DNA of 64,000 nucleotides, from NCBI GenBank assembly GCA_018267365.1, contig JAFDYQ010000004.1:124001-188000 (forward strand), in the 5' to 3' direction. How positions within the stretch are numbered: position 1 is the stretch's first letter; every line of letters starts with the position of its first letter. The DNA is from Bacteroidota bacterium (GTDB taxonomy: Bacteria > Bacteroidota > Bacteroidia > Chitinophagales > LD1). This document shows, in pieces, positions 6,860 through 16,700 of the stretch. A program made the position numbers and the translations under genes. Under the pieces are notes generated by a model, which was given only the letters and a program-made list of their open reading frames with translations, searched no databases and was not told the DNA's origin.

Positions 6860-8218
6860 TTGAATAGGTTTTATCAACATTACTATCAGTATCAATACCT
6901 CGAAACCCGGGACCTTTTTCTGGTGCCACTTTTTATTGTGCTGATCTATGCTGTGGTCGATAGTTTTGTGAAAAGGAAAATACGTAAGGATCTCCGCAAG
7001 TATTTCATACCTGCATTGTCGCTCAAGATGTTTGGTGCACTGGCCAGCGGATTGGTATACCAGTACTACTACCGCGGGGGAGATACCATGGAGTTTTATA
7101 CTTCGGCCAGCTATATCTATTCCCTTTTCTGGAGCAAACCTTTGGACGCTATACATATGTTCAGCGCCTCGCCCGTCTGGACTCATCCGGAGCTGACCCA
7201 ATATGATTATCTGCCGTTTATCTATGACGTGACTACCTGGACCATAGTGCGCATCACAGCATTGGTCAATCTTTTTTCTTTTGATTCCTACCCTGTCATT
7301 TCGCTTTACTTCAGTATCTTCTCGCTTTATTGCAGTTGGAAGTTTTTCTCACTTTTGGCAGACCTCTATCCCGACCCAAAACTCATCCAGCGTTTTGCTT
7401 ACTGCCTGTTTTATATTCCTTCTGTTTTCTTTTGGGGTAGCGGTGTGTTTAAGGATACCTTGACGCTGGGCGGACTTTTTCTGGTGTCTTATAATGTCTA
7501 TGAGATCTTTATCCGGAGGAACCTTGCAGTCAATCAGATACTGTCACTTATACTTGGATTATATCTGATGTATAGTATCCGATTGTTCTTTCTGATCATC
7601 TTGATACCGTGTATCGGATTTTGGCTCTTTGCCGAGTTTCGGGACAAAATCATCAAAAATGAAACGCTCAAGACGGTGTCGTTTCCGCTCCTGCTTGCCA
7701 TATCGAGTATGGTGATCATCTTTGGTGTAGGGCGCGCCATGAGCGCCGATGAGAGTCTAAGTGCAAAAGCGCTGCAGCAAAAGGCAGAGGGCTTTCAGAG
7801 CTGGCACGGATCATTGGGTGGCTCTGCATATGACCTTGGCATCACAGACTATACCACATCGAGTCTGATCCAGGTATTCCCGAAGGCTGTCAACGTGACA
7901 CTTTTTCGTCCATATCTCACGGAGGCGCACTCCGGTTTTCAACTTATCACGGCCTTGCAGAGCCTCTTTTTTTTATTGTATCTGCTGTATACCCTAGCAG
8001 TGGCCAGGCTGGCAGGGATATCGGCTATCACAAAAGACCCGCTGATCCTCTTTTCTCTGACATTTAGTATGTTTTATTCGTTTGTCGCGGGCTTTACCAG
8101 TTACAATTTTGGCGCACTGGATCGCTACAAGATACCGGCTCTGCCTTTCTTTATGCTGGCGCTCGTGCTGGTCAACTACCATGCACAGCGTAGGAAATCA
8201 AGAGTAAATACGGCTTAG
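6860..8218 (+). CDS. Multi-pass membrane protein, polymerase/GT-C-like
   Basis: 452 residues with about ten hydrophobic segments, a long extracytoplasmic loop (about 290-340: AMSADESLSAKALQQ onward) and a charged cytoplasmic end. The layout resembles O-antigen/EpsG-type polymerases or GT-C glycosyltransferases, but no catalytic motif can be named. It adjoins the polysaccharide locus and converges on it with a 4-bp overlap at 8215-8218, which supports a glycan-assembly role by context only. The start is a TTG at 6860. An in-frame stop at 6839-6841 excludes an earlier start, and no ATG occurs for 55 codons. Confidence 0.65.
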   Translation: MNRFYQHYYQYQYLETRDLFLVPLFIVLIYAVVDSFVKRKIRKDLRKYFIPALSLKMFGALASGLVYQYYYRGGDTMEFYTSASYIYSLFWSKPLDAIHMFSASPVWTHPELTQYDYLPFIYDVTTWTIVRITALVNLFSFDSYPVISLYFSIFSLYCSWKFFSLLADLYPDPKLIQRFAYCLFYIPSVFFWGSGVFKDTLTLGGLFLVSYNVYEIFIRRNLAVNQILSLILGLYLMYSIRLFFLIILIPCIGFWLFAEFRDKIIKNETLKTVSFPLLLAISSMVIIFGVGRAMSADESLSAKALQQKAEGFQSWHGSLGGSAYDLGITDYTTSSLIQVFPKAVNVTLFRPYLTEAHSGFQLITALQSLFFLLYLLYTLAVARLAGISAITKDPLILFSLTFSMFYSFVAGFTSYNFGALDRYKIPALPFFMLALVLVNYHAQRRKSRVNTA

Positions 8219-9282
8219 CTAAATAAGCGTATAAAGTTGGGTGTATTGCTAGCCACGGAGTATTCAGCTTCTATTTTCCTACGCGCAGCTGCACCCGCCC
8301 GGATGCGCTGATCGGCATCTGAGAGATAGGTGGTAATGGCGCGCTCCCAATCAGCATCTGTAGAGCAGATCATGCCATTCACATGATCATCTACGATCCT
8401 GGTATTGACGCCTACCGGTGATACTAGTGCCGGTATACCCAGGCTCATATATTGCAGCGCTTTGAATCCGCATTTGCCTCTGGCCCAGGGATCATCTGTG
8501 AGTGGCATGAGGCCAATATTAAATTGGAGCAGATCGGCTATCTCTGATTCTTTATGCCAGTGCTGGTACTGCAAAGAGCGCAAGTCGGCCTTTAGTTTCC
8601 TGTTTGATATGACCATAAATGTAAAATCATACTGCTGCTCCAGTCGTGCCAGTATGGGTATGATGTGATCGAGGTACTGGGCAGTAGAGTGCGTGCCTGT
8701 CCAGCCTATGACTATACGGTCAGTGTGTTGATCTTTTACCCGATTATGCAAATGCTCCGTATCTATCGTCGTGGGGTTTACTACTACTTGTGTATTGTAG
8801 CTGCGTGCGTAGTGAGCCAGGTAGTCATTGCCGCATGATACCTTCCAGGCCCATTTACAAATGGCACTTACCTTGCTGTGCCATTTGAGCCTGGCTGCTA
8901 TCTTATTGTGAGCAGAGGTATTTGACAGCCAGATCGCATCGTCAAAGTCATAAATTATTTTTTTGCCAAGGATTTTGGTAATGATCCATTCAAAAACAGG
9001 AGGCCCGATGGGAGCAGCCTCCCTATGGATGAAGACAAAATCATAAGACACTATATGCAGCAGATCCATGCATCTGCGCCAAAATCCTTTAAGGATACCC
9101 TGCACTTTGGCTATGGTATGGCCAGGTTTGTACAGTATATGCCATGTGTCATGATCCAGGAAGGCACTGATATGAAAGTCGAATCCATGTGCAGCGAGGG
9201 CGGTATAGTATTGCTCAAAGCGAAAGCGCTGTGAGGGGGCCTCACCATGTGGATAGGGGACTATGAAATAGATCTTTTTCAT
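8215..9282 (-). CDS. Glycosyltransferase, family GT4
   Basis: 355 residues, GT-B fold. The C-terminal half has IGWTGTHSTAQYLDHI, followed by FKALQYMSLGIPALVSPVGVN, the E/Q-x7-E region of GT4 enzymes that binds the nucleotide sugar. The N-terminus MKKIYFIVPYPHGEAPSQRFR is typical of polysaccharide-locus transferases. Last gene of the minus-strand polysaccharide operon, with a 4-bp overlap with the upstream GT4 gene. Donor and acceptor are unknown. Confidence 0.85.
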   Translation of the reverse strand: MKKIYFIVPYPHGEAPSQRFRFEQYYTALAAHGFDFHISAFLDHDTWHILYKPGHTIAKVQGILKGFWRRCMDLLHIVSYDFVFIHREAAPIGPPVFEWIITKILGKKIIYDFDDAIWLSNTSAHNKIAARLKWHSKVSAICKWAWKVSCGNDYLAHYARSYNTQVVVNPTTIDTEHLHNRVKDQHTDRIVIGWTGTHSTAQYLDHIIPILARLEQQYDFTFMVISNRKLKADLRSLQYQHWHKESEIADLLQFNIGLMPLTDDPWARGKCGFKALQYMSLGIPALVSPVGVNTRIVDDHVNGMICSTDADWERAITTYLSDADQRIRAGAAARRKIEAEYSVASNTPNFIRLFS

Positions 9283-10520
9283 CCATTTATATCCTTTAGT
9301 CTGTCATATACTCCTTTATATTTTTTAACGCCTTCGGAGAGGGCGTAGTAGTGATAGCCACCCTGCTGGATGTGTGCCCTATCCATAGTCAGCAGCCGGT
9401 CTATCTGAGCTGCTGCATAGGCATAGGCTGCGGGTGTAAAAGCCTCCAAGGCGATGCCTGCCTGAGTGTCTTCTATGATGTGGTCTACATCGCCTACACC
9501 TTTATTGCAGATCATCGGGATACCCATAGCCATCAGCTCACCCTGTTTGGTGGGAGAGGAGGCCTTTTTAGAGTAGGCGGGCTTGATAAAGAAAACAGCG
9601 ATCTGTGAGAGACTGAGATAGGTCGCGACCTGATCATAAGGGCTCTCTGCGACGATGATTTTTTCCTTTGGAATATTTTTCCGCTTTGCCCTGTCGTAAA
9701 CCATTCCAGGGGCATCTGCAGTAATAAACAGAAACCTGAGATGCGGATGAGTTTTTAGAGCTACAGCAAAAAAATCGAGCATCTCATCGAGCATATACCA
9801 GGTGCCCAGGGAGCCCAGGTAGGATATAATGGTAGCCTGATCACCGATACCTAGCTGAGCCTTCAGCTTAGTTCGCTGAGGGTGGTCTATCTTGTCCGGA
9901 TCAAATTTACTGAGATCAGTGCAGCAGGGGATCACGGTGATGGGTAGCGGCGATGCACACAGCTGCCAGCTCTGCATCTCCTGCCGCGCATTGTCTGTGA
10001 GACTGATGATCTGGTCTGCAGTGAGGAGATACTCCTTTTCCTTTTTCTTAAAGAAGTTGTATATCGCTTTGTATGGCTGTCTCTCGCGCGGCCAGATGCC
10101 TCCATCTATTCGCTCATCGGCCCAGAAGCCGCGCATATCAAAGATCATTTTTACGCCATAGCGTTTCTTGAGCCAGAGACCTACCAGCGCACTGATATAG
10201 CTACGGCAGTGCACTATATCATAGGCCTTACTTTCATATTCACGCTCTGCAGCCCTGCGCATCTGCCATACGTCCCAAAGTGTAGAGAGAATGGGAGGAC
10301 GTTTGGTATATGTCTGAGGTATCCATTTGATATGATGATCCTCGAGCAAAGAAGATATGGCCTCTTTGCCTTTCTCGTAGCGTTCAGGCTTCTCAAAGCT
10401 CATCAGAGTAAATCGAATGCCTGTAGCAGTCAGACCGATCAGATAAGGGATGACCTGAGACCTGCCCAGCGGGTCGGTCATACCATCATACGATATATAT
10501 AGTACTTTCTGCTCTTTCAT
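9279..10520 (-). CDS. Glycosyltransferase, family GT4
   Basis: 413 residues. N-terminal VLYISYDGMTDPLGRSQVIPYL, Rossmann strand MIFDMRGFWADERIDGG, and C-terminal GSLGTWYMLDEML and KQGELMAMGIPMICNKGVGD as in GT4 enzymes. The DPLGRSQ and FDMRGFWADE motifs belong to a subgroup common in Bacteroidota capsule loci. Cytoplasmic or membrane-associated. 9 bp downstream of asnB and overlapping the next GT4 gene by 4 bp. Confidence 0.87.
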   Translation of the reverse strand: MKEQKVLYISYDGMTDPLGRSQVIPYLIGLTATGIRFTLMSFEKPERYEKGKEAISSLLEDHHIKWIPQTYTKRPPILSTLWDVWQMRRAAEREYESKAYDIVHCRSYISALVGLWLKKRYGVKMIFDMRGFWADERIDGGIWPRERQPYKAIYNFFKKKEKEYLLTADQIISLTDNARQEMQSWQLCASPLPITVIPCCTDLSKFDPDKIDHPQRTKLKAQLGIGDQATIISYLGSLGTWYMLDEMLDFFAVALKTHPHLRFLFITADAPGMVYDRAKRKNIPKEKIIVAESPYDQVATYLSLSQIAVFFIKPAYSKKASSPTKQGELMAMGIPMICNKGVGDVDHIIEDTQAGIALEAFTPAAYAYAAAQIDRLLTMDRAHIQQGGYHYYALSEGVKKYKGVYDRLKDING

Positions 10521-10529
10521 TTTTACTGC

Positions 10530-12365
10530 TTAACCAGCCCACTTATGCAGGATCATGAGGGACCACAGACGTTGGTAGAGATAATCTTCACCCGCTTCAA
10601 AGCGTTTTTTCAATTCCGCGACTTTATCATAGCGCACGAAGCCAAGTTTTTCTACATTCTCCCGTGACAGATAGGTGTCCAGCAGGTATTTCAGATCTGT
10701 GCCTAGCCATTTAATGAGAGGCAATGAAAATCCTCTCTTCGGCCTGTCAAAGAAACTGCGCGGCACATAGTCATATAACACTTCTTTCAAAAGATACTTG
10801 GTCACGCCCTTATGTACTTTCAGTTTTTCGTCCAGATTGAGTGCAAACTCCACTATGCGATGATCAAGAAAAGGCACACGTGCCTCCAGGGAATACATCA
10901 TACTGGCAATGTCCACTTTGACTAGTAGATCATCTTTGAGGTAATATTTGAGATCAAAGAGGGCTTGCTCTTCCTTTGCTGAAAGTGTACGACCCCGGGT
11001 GCGCGGATGCTCATCAAAGATGATCGGCTGGAGATAGGCGGGTTCTACAAGCTCTGCCAGCTCCCGCTCGGACCATAGGTACTGCTCCTGCGCGAAAATG
11101 TGCCCTTTGATGCGATCTCGATCAGCATAATCAAACATGCCGGCGGCTCTCTTAAACCTATTGCTCATCAATGATAGAGCAGCACCTATAGGCCTGCGGA
11201 GGGTATGTACCAAAGGCGTATGGAGGCGTCCGGCCCATACGTGTGCACCATAGCCCATAAACAGTTCGTCGCCGCCATCTCCGCTCAGTGTCATAGTGAC
11301 GTGCTGGCGCGCCAGACGCGATACAAGCATAGTAGGGATAGCAGATGAATCAGTGTAAGGTGCATCATATGCGGGTATGATACTATCTACCATCTCGAGT
11401 ACTTCACGCTCAGAGACCCGAAACTCGTGATGATCAGTTTTAAGGTATTCGGCCACACCACGCGCATACTCTGACTCATCCCGATCTTTGATGCCGATAG
11501 AGAAGGTTTTCAGCCGCTCCGTAGATATCCGCTGTGCTATCGCAGTGACGGTACTGGAATCTATACCGCCACTCAGGAATACGCCAAAAGGGACATCACT
11601 GATCATGCGGTACCGGATAGAAGAGACCAGGAGATCGTTTAGTTTCTTTTTGGCCGACGCGAAGTCGGAAAATTTCTCTTCGGTGATCTTTTCCTCCGGC
11701 TGCCAGTAGCTTTTTATCTCCAGCGTACCATCCTTGACTACGGCATAGCTACCGGAAGGCAGGCGGGATATATTTTCATAGGTAGTGTTGGGTCCCGGTA
11801 TGTACCCGGCATAGAGAAAGTTATAAATGCTCTGGCGGTCTACCTTTTTACTTTTATTGATCGACTCCAGCTCCAGCAGGGACTTGAGCTCTGACGCAAA
11901 TGCAAAATCGCCACCGTTCCAATAGTATATGACCGGCTTGATACCAACACGATCGCGGAAAATATAGAGGGCATGATCCAGCGTATCATAGATAGCTATA
12001 GCAAACATGCCATTCAGTAAGTGCACGAAATCAGGCCCACGTTTAGCAAAGGCCTCAAGAATGACCTCTGTATCTGATGTAGTATGTGTCTGTATGTCTA
12101 GCTGCTGCGCTATGTCCCGGAAGTTGTATACCTCTCCATTGAAGCAGATCTGGTACCTGCCGGAGTGGGAGGCCATGGGTTGATTGGCCGCGGAGCTAAG
12201 ATCTAAAATACTGAGACGGCGATGGCCGAGGCCTACCCCGCTGGCCTGATCTATATAGAAACCATCTGCATCAGGACCACGGTGAGCTATACAGCGAGTC
12301 ATGCGCCTCAGGTCTGCCTCTGACCAAGTCCTGCCAGGAGAAAAAAATCCAGCTATGCCGCACAT
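10530..12365 (-). CDS. asnB: Asparagine synthetase-type amidotransferase (AsnB family)
   Basis: 611 residues. Begins MCGIAGFF with the catalytic N-terminal cysteine of class II glutamine amidotransferases. The C-terminal PP-loop ATP pyrophosphatase domain carries the SGGIDSS motif (around residue 265). It uses glutamine ammonia and ATP to make an amide. In polysaccharide loci such enzymes are thought to amidate uronic acids or other carboxylates instead of making asparagine. Two copies in one locus, both with complete catalytic residues, favour that reading. Confidence 0.88.
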   Translation of the reverse strand: MCGIAGFFSPGRTWSEADLRRMTRCIAHRGPDADGFYIDQASGVGLGHRRLSILDLSSAANQPMASHSGRYQICFNGEVYNFRDIAQQLDIQTHTTSDTEVILEAFAKRGPDFVHLLNGMFAIAIYDTLDHALYIFRDRVGIKPVIYYWNGGDFAFASELKSLLELESINKSKKVDRQSIYNFLYAGYIPGPNTTYENISRLPSGSYAVVKDGTLEIKSYWQPEEKITEEKFSDFASAKKKLNDLLVSSIRYRMISDVPFGVFLSGGIDSSTVTAIAQRISTERLKTFSIGIKDRDESEYARGVAEYLKTDHHEFRVSEREVLEMVDSIIPAYDAPYTDSSAIPTMLVSRLARQHVTMTLSGDGGDELFMGYGAHVWAGRLHTPLVHTLRRPIGAALSLMSNRFKRAAGMFDYADRDRIKGHIFAQEQYLWSERELAELVEPAYLQPIIFDEHPRTRGRTLSAKEEQALFDLKYYLKDDLLVKVDIASMMYSLEARVPFLDHRIVEFALNLDEKLKVHKGVTKYLLKEVLYDYVPRSFFDRPKRGFSLPLIKWLGTDLKYLLDTYLSRENVEKLGFVRYDKVAELKKRFEAGEDYLYQRLWSLMILHKWAG

Positions 12366-12380
12366 GCTATCTCAGGTGAT

Positions 12381-13352
12381 TTACGAGTGAAAGGGATGAG
12401 GGGCCTGCCCTTGTCCTGCAAAAGGGTGATAGTCTCCCTGCAGACCTACAGGTGTCTGATGGCGGATGTCATGCACGATCTGTATAGATGGGAGTGCCTC
12501 CATCAGTCCAAATCCATCTCCATTTAGAATCTGCTCGTAGCTACGGGTGTGCAGATCCGTAAAGCCATCGCTAAACTCGATCTCTCTCCCTTCAATATTC
12601 ATAGAACGGTAGGTGCGCTTGCCGGCAGCCTGCAGATCAGGGGGGATAGTATCAGAGTTGATACTCAGAAACCACCTGACGCGTGCCCGGTCAAACTCAA
12701 GATAGCCTGCCGCCCGGTCATGGGTATGTACATGCACGATATTTTTTTTCACACTGCCAAAGATCCAGGATAGCATATCATAAAAGTGCACGCCGATATT
12801 GGTAGCGATACCGCCGGACTTAGATACGTCTCCCTTCCAGCTGGTATAGTACCAGTGCCCGCGGGAGGTGATATAGGTGAGGTCAAATTCATAAACCTTA
12901 TCCGCAGGAGATTTGGCTACCTCCTCGCGCAGGGCTATGATAGCAGGGTGAAGACGTAGCTGAAGGATGTTAAATACTCGTTTACCTGTTTCGTACTCGT
13001 ATTGCTGCAGACCTTCGATATTCCACGGGTTGAGCACGAGGGGTTTCTCACAGATCACGTCAGCGCCGCTACGCAGGCCGAATCGTATGTGCGCATCATG
13101 CAGATAGTTTGGCGTGCAGACTGAGACATAGTCTATGGGCGACTTTTCGCGGCGCAGTTTATCTACATATCTGTCAAAGCGCTCGAATTCTACAAAGAAG
13201 TCTGCCTCAGGAAAAAAGCTATCCATAATCCCTACACTGTCAAATTTATCAAGTGCAGCCACGAGAGTATTGCCCGTGTCTTTGATAGCTTTCAGATGTC
13301 GGGAGGCAATATATCCGGCCGCGCCTATCAGCGCAAATTTTTTGTTAGGCAT
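12381..13352 (-). CDS. wbpB: Gfo/Idh/MocA sugar dehydrogenase, WbpB/WlbA-like
   Basis: 323 residues. N-terminal NAD-binding FALIGAAGYIASRHLKAIKD, catalytic-lysine motif VICEKPLV, and the family-specific stretches YITSRGHWYYTSWKGD and IATNIGVHFYDMLSWIFG, which closely resemble WbpB of Pseudomonas and WlbA of Bordetella. Those enzymes oxidise C3 of UDP-N-acetylglucosaminuronate on the way to 2,3-diacetamido-uronic acids. The partner aminotransferase and acetyltransferase of that pathway (WbpE, WbpD) are not obvious in the window. It lies between the two asnB-type genes. Confidence 0.85.
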   Translation of the reverse strand: MPNKKFALIGAAGYIASRHLKAIKDTGNTLVAALDKFDSVGIMDSFFPEADFFVEFERFDRYVDKLRREKSPIDYVSVCTPNYLHDAHIRFGLRSGADVICEKPLVLNPWNIEGLQQYEYETGKRVFNILQLRLHPAIIALREEVAKSPADKVYEFDLTYITSRGHWYYTSWKGDVSKSGGIATNIGVHFYDMLSWIFGSVKKNIVHVHTHDRAAGYLEFDRARVRWFLSINSDTIPPDLQAAGKRTYRSMNIEGREIEFSDGFTDLHTRSYEQILNGDGFGLMEALPSIQIVHDIRHQTPVGLQGDYHPFAGQGQAPHPFHS

Positions 13353-13449
13353 TTCTGATTTTCAGACGATTGAAAGTAAACTTAGTAAAAATAAATGCAA
13401 CCCATTTGTATTATGCTGTCTCACTATGCATGAGCGGATTCTGTGCTGT

Positions 13450-14742
13450 TTAACCTGTTACCTCATCTAATACTTTGGCAAGCACTTCAGCCTGTTTTTC
13501 GCGGGAATAAAATGCTATACGATCTGTATGTGGTGCATATGGTATCGTTTTCCCCGTCACAAACTTCTGATAAAGGTCTATCAAAAGAACTGTGGCTTCT
13601 TCTGCATTTTTAGTGATAAAGCCTGCGTTAGTATCCTGCATCAGCTCATGCATGACGTCATTATCATCGGGACAGAGGATTACCGGGCGTCCCATGGCCA
13701 GATATTCAAATATTTTGCTGGAGTGGTGACCCTTTACGCCTTGGGTACCGATCAGCAGATAAAGATGCGCTGAGGACATCATTCGGATCAGGTCATCTTT
13801 CGGTATGCGGGGCGTGACTTCATAATAGTCTTCATACCCTATCATAGCCCGGCGGATTCTATTGCCCTCTGCGGGGTCATTATCTACTCCCGGGAATAAT
13901 AGCCGCACTTTGACTCCAGGTGTAGCATCGATAAATTTTTTGTACCCTTCCAGAAATATCTCCGTAGGCTGTGAGGAATAGATGGTGCCGTTATGTACAA
14001 TGGTCAGTATATCAGATGAGGGACGGCTACGACCCTCAGCGATGAGATTTTCTTCGTATCCATTCAGCACTACACGTCCGGGGCGACCGGTAAAGGCGCT
14101 TATCTGCTCTACCCAGTTGTCAGAGCAGGTAGTAAACATAGACGCAGATCGAAGCCATTTTTTTTCTGATTGAGACTCCAGTGCACGAATGGCGCGGCGA
14201 GATATGGATTCATCCAGTAGCCACTGATGGGTGTTCCATTCATCTCTATAGTCAGCTATCCATTTTATACCAGTCTCGCGGTGAAGCATATCACCAAATT
14301 TGAAAAGCTGAAAAGGCCTGCCGGAAAGGATGGCACAGGTAATATCCCGCTCCCGGCTCACAAGCTGCAATGCGAAATCGTAGAGATTGTGATATGGTAT
14401 CACGGCATTGCTGAAATTTTGCAACAACAGCTCCGCGAGCGTCAGTGCTTTCCTTACAATAGTAAACCTGGAGTCTCCATACCGGGCATGAATGCGATCT
14501 CTGAGATTGGGATGGTAGGGTATGCGATATACTTCGTATGTGTCGTGCCTCTCGTGCTGCATGGTATTATCGAGCACGGCTTCCGTAGTGGTAGTCTGGT
14601 TATTATTCCAGCAGCGGGTCACTATGATAGGATAATAGCCAAACTTATGCAGATGCCTGGCCCAAGACCTAACCCTGTAGGACCCTGCAAAATTTGCCGG
14701 TGGAAAGAAATACGACACTATAATTATTTTCTGGATGGGCAT
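13450..14742 (-). CDS. Glycosyltransferase (GT4-like)
   Basis: 430 residues from the ATG at 14742, 7 bp after the second asnB. N-terminus IIIVSYFFPPANFAGSYRVR is a typical GT-B opening. Later WIADYRDEWNTH and C-terminal HHSSKIFEYLAMGRPVILCP place it with GT4-type transferases related to WcaI/WbuB-like proteins. An upstream in-frame start at 14832 would overlap asnB by 83 bp and is not needed. The 3' end is followed by ~100 bp before wbpB, the largest gap in this operon. Confidence 0.82.
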   Translation of the reverse strand: MPIQKIIIVSYFFPPANFAGSYRVRSWARHLHKFGYYPIIVTRCWNNNQTTTTEAVLDNTMQHERHDTYEVYRIPYHPNLRDRIHARYGDSRFTIVRKALTLAELLLQNFSNAVIPYHNLYDFALQLVSRERDITCAILSGRPFQLFKFGDMLHRETGIKWIADYRDEWNTHQWLLDESISRRAIRALESQSEKKWLRSASMFTTCSDNWVEQISAFTGRPGRVVLNGYEENLIAEGRSRPSSDILTIVHNGTIYSSQPTEIFLEGYKKFIDATPGVKVRLLFPGVDNDPAEGNRIRRAMIGYEDYYEVTPRIPKDDLIRMMSSAHLYLLIGTQGVKGHHSSKIFEYLAMGRPVILCPDDNDVMHELMQDTNAGFITKNAEEATVLLIDLYQKFVTGKTIPYAPHTDRIAFYSREKQAEVLAKVLDEVTG

Positions 14743-14749
14743 GGCGGTG

Positions 14750-16618
14750 TTAATTCTTTTTTTGATTCCTGTCAGCCCAGCGATTGAGGACATAGAGGAT
14801 CCAGATGCGATGGGTATGATCTCTGGTACCATTCTGATGCTCGCGCCAGATGCGGCTTATGTATGGCAGATCCAATGCTACGTACGGATTCTCATGGTGT
14901 ATGACCTGCGCTATATGCTCTTTCCATTCTTTGCGCATCCACTGTCCTATAGGTAGGCTAAATCCCATCTTGGGGCGATAGATAAACTCTCTGGAGAAAT
15001 GCTTTTCAGCTATTTTTTTTGTGATATACTTATTTACACCTTTGTGGATCAGATAGTCTGCCGGGAGCGATGATACAAAATCTAACAGTGGCCTATCGAG
15101 GAAAGGTGTGCGAAGCTCCAGAGACGTAAACATGGAGGCCCGGTCAGTTTTTACGAGATAGTCATTGACCAGTCGGGTTTTGAGGCTGGCGTATAAAATT
15201 GCGTCAAAGAAATTATTAGTTTTCTTCAGCGCGTCAGATATGGCAGCGCCATTCACTTGTGCTGCTGCACCTATGATGGCGGTATTCCCTTTTACTAGCT
15301 GCTGCATATCTCCCGGACTAAAGCCCATACTCCTATAGAGCGCTGAGGCCAGAGTAGCAGTATCGCTACTCATAATGCCGGCCAGATAAGAGGCCTTGGG
15401 GCTACCCAACGCAGATGCAGCGCGCATGAGTGGCTGCAAATAGCGGTGGCGATACCACTGCTGCATGCGTAGACCCTGATTGTAAGTTTTGTAGCCCGCA
15501 AATATCTCATCACCGCCATCACCGCCCAGAGTCACTTTGACCATAGATGAGGCAAACTTTGACACATAATATGTAGGTATCTGCGAGGAGTCGGCAAAGG
15601 GCTCACCGTACTCTGCGAGCAAGGCATCAGCTATATGCAGGTCATTGGGATTGATAATGATCTCATGGTGGTCTGAATCTATGATATCCGCTACCTGGCG
15701 GGCATAAGGAAGCTCATTATATGCCTCATACTCAAAACCGACAGAAAAGGTGTGGATGCGCTGATGATAGTTTTGCGCTGCGAAAAGTGAAACGAGAGAT
15801 GAGTCTATGCCTCCGCTGAGGAAGCAGCCTACCGGGGTATCAGCCACCAGCCGCTGCTTTATAGACGCCACGAGTAGCTGCTCAGACCTGTCTACCGCCT
15901 CCTCCAGTCTGAGGGAGATTTTGTTTCTATAATCCGGCTGCCAGTAGTTTTTGAGCTGAAGGCCCGCCGCCGTAAATGTGGCATAGTGTGCAGGAGCTAG
16001 CTTGTGTATCTGCTGCCAGATGCTACGGTCTATGGGCGTACACATCTCAGACAGGTAATAGCCGAGTGCCTCGTAATCTACGTTTCTCGGACCTGGTATA
16101 GTATCAAAGGAACGTATGTCAGAACTGAATGCCAGCATACGTCCCTGCTGCATATAGTATAGCGGCTTTTCGCCAAATCTATCACGCGCTATGATGAGTA
16201 CAGCTATACGGTGGTCAAACAGCGCAAATGCAAACATGCCTTCCAGTGCGTCTAGTGTCGCATCTATACCCCATGCCTGATAGGCAGCTATGATCACTTC
16301 GGTATCTGAACTCGTGCGGAACCGGATACCCTGTGTATAGAGTTTTTCTTTTAGCTCGCGATAGTTATAGATCTCCCCATTAAATACAATAGTGATCTGG
16401 CCGTCTGCACTATGCATTGGCTGTAGTCCGTTTTCGCTGAGGTCTATTATACTTAGGCGCTTGTGGGCCAGGCCCACCTGACAGGATGCTGTCTGATGCA
16501 CGAAGTAGCCCTCCTGATCCGGCCCTCTGTAGCGGAGCGGATCGGCCATTGCGCGCAGGAGTGCTTCGTTGATATCTAATGAGTGACTATGATCTACGAT
16601 TCCTGCTATTCCGCACAT
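14750..16618 (-). CDS. asnB: Asparagine synthetase-type amidotransferase (AsnB family), second copy
   Basis: 622 residues with N-terminal MCGIAGIVDHSHS (nucleophile Cys2) and SGGIDSSLVSLFAAQ in the synthetase domain, followed by LGGDGGDEIFAGY. Only moderately similar to the copy at 10530 (different indels and C-terminus), so not a recent duplication. It ends RIWILYVLNRWADRNQKKN. Probably amidates a sugar carboxylate of the surface polysaccharide. True asparagine synthesis cannot be excluded. Confidence 0.87.
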   Translation of the reverse strand: MCGIAGIVDHSHSLDINEALLRAMADPLRYRGPDQEGYFVHQTASCQVGLAHKRLSIIDLSENGLQPMHSADGQITIVFNGEIYNYRELKEKLYTQGIRFRTSSDTEVIIAAYQAWGIDATLDALEGMFAFALFDHRIAVLIIARDRFGEKPLYYMQQGRMLAFSSDIRSFDTIPGPRNVDYEALGYYLSEMCTPIDRSIWQQIHKLAPAHYATFTAAGLQLKNYWQPDYRNKISLRLEEAVDRSEQLLVASIKQRLVADTPVGCFLSGGIDSSLVSLFAAQNYHQRIHTFSVGFEYEAYNELPYARQVADIIDSDHHEIIINPNDLHIADALLAEYGEPFADSSQIPTYYVSKFASSMVKVTLGGDGGDEIFAGYKTYNQGLRMQQWYRHRYLQPLMRAASALGSPKASYLAGIMSSDTATLASALYRSMGFSPGDMQQLVKGNTAIIGAAAQVNGAAISDALKKTNNFFDAILYASLKTRLVNDYLVKTDRASMFTSLELRTPFLDRPLLDFVSSLPADYLIHKGVNKYITKKIAEKHFSREFIYRPKMGFSLPIGQWMRKEWKEHIAQVIHHENPYVALDLPYISRIWREHQNGTRDHTHRIWILYVLNRWADRNQKKN

Positions 16619-16700
16619 TATCTGATACTCTGTGTATATCTATATACAAGCTAAGTAAGGCAGCGCCATGCCTGTGGATACCGGCTATCACAGCTGTCTA

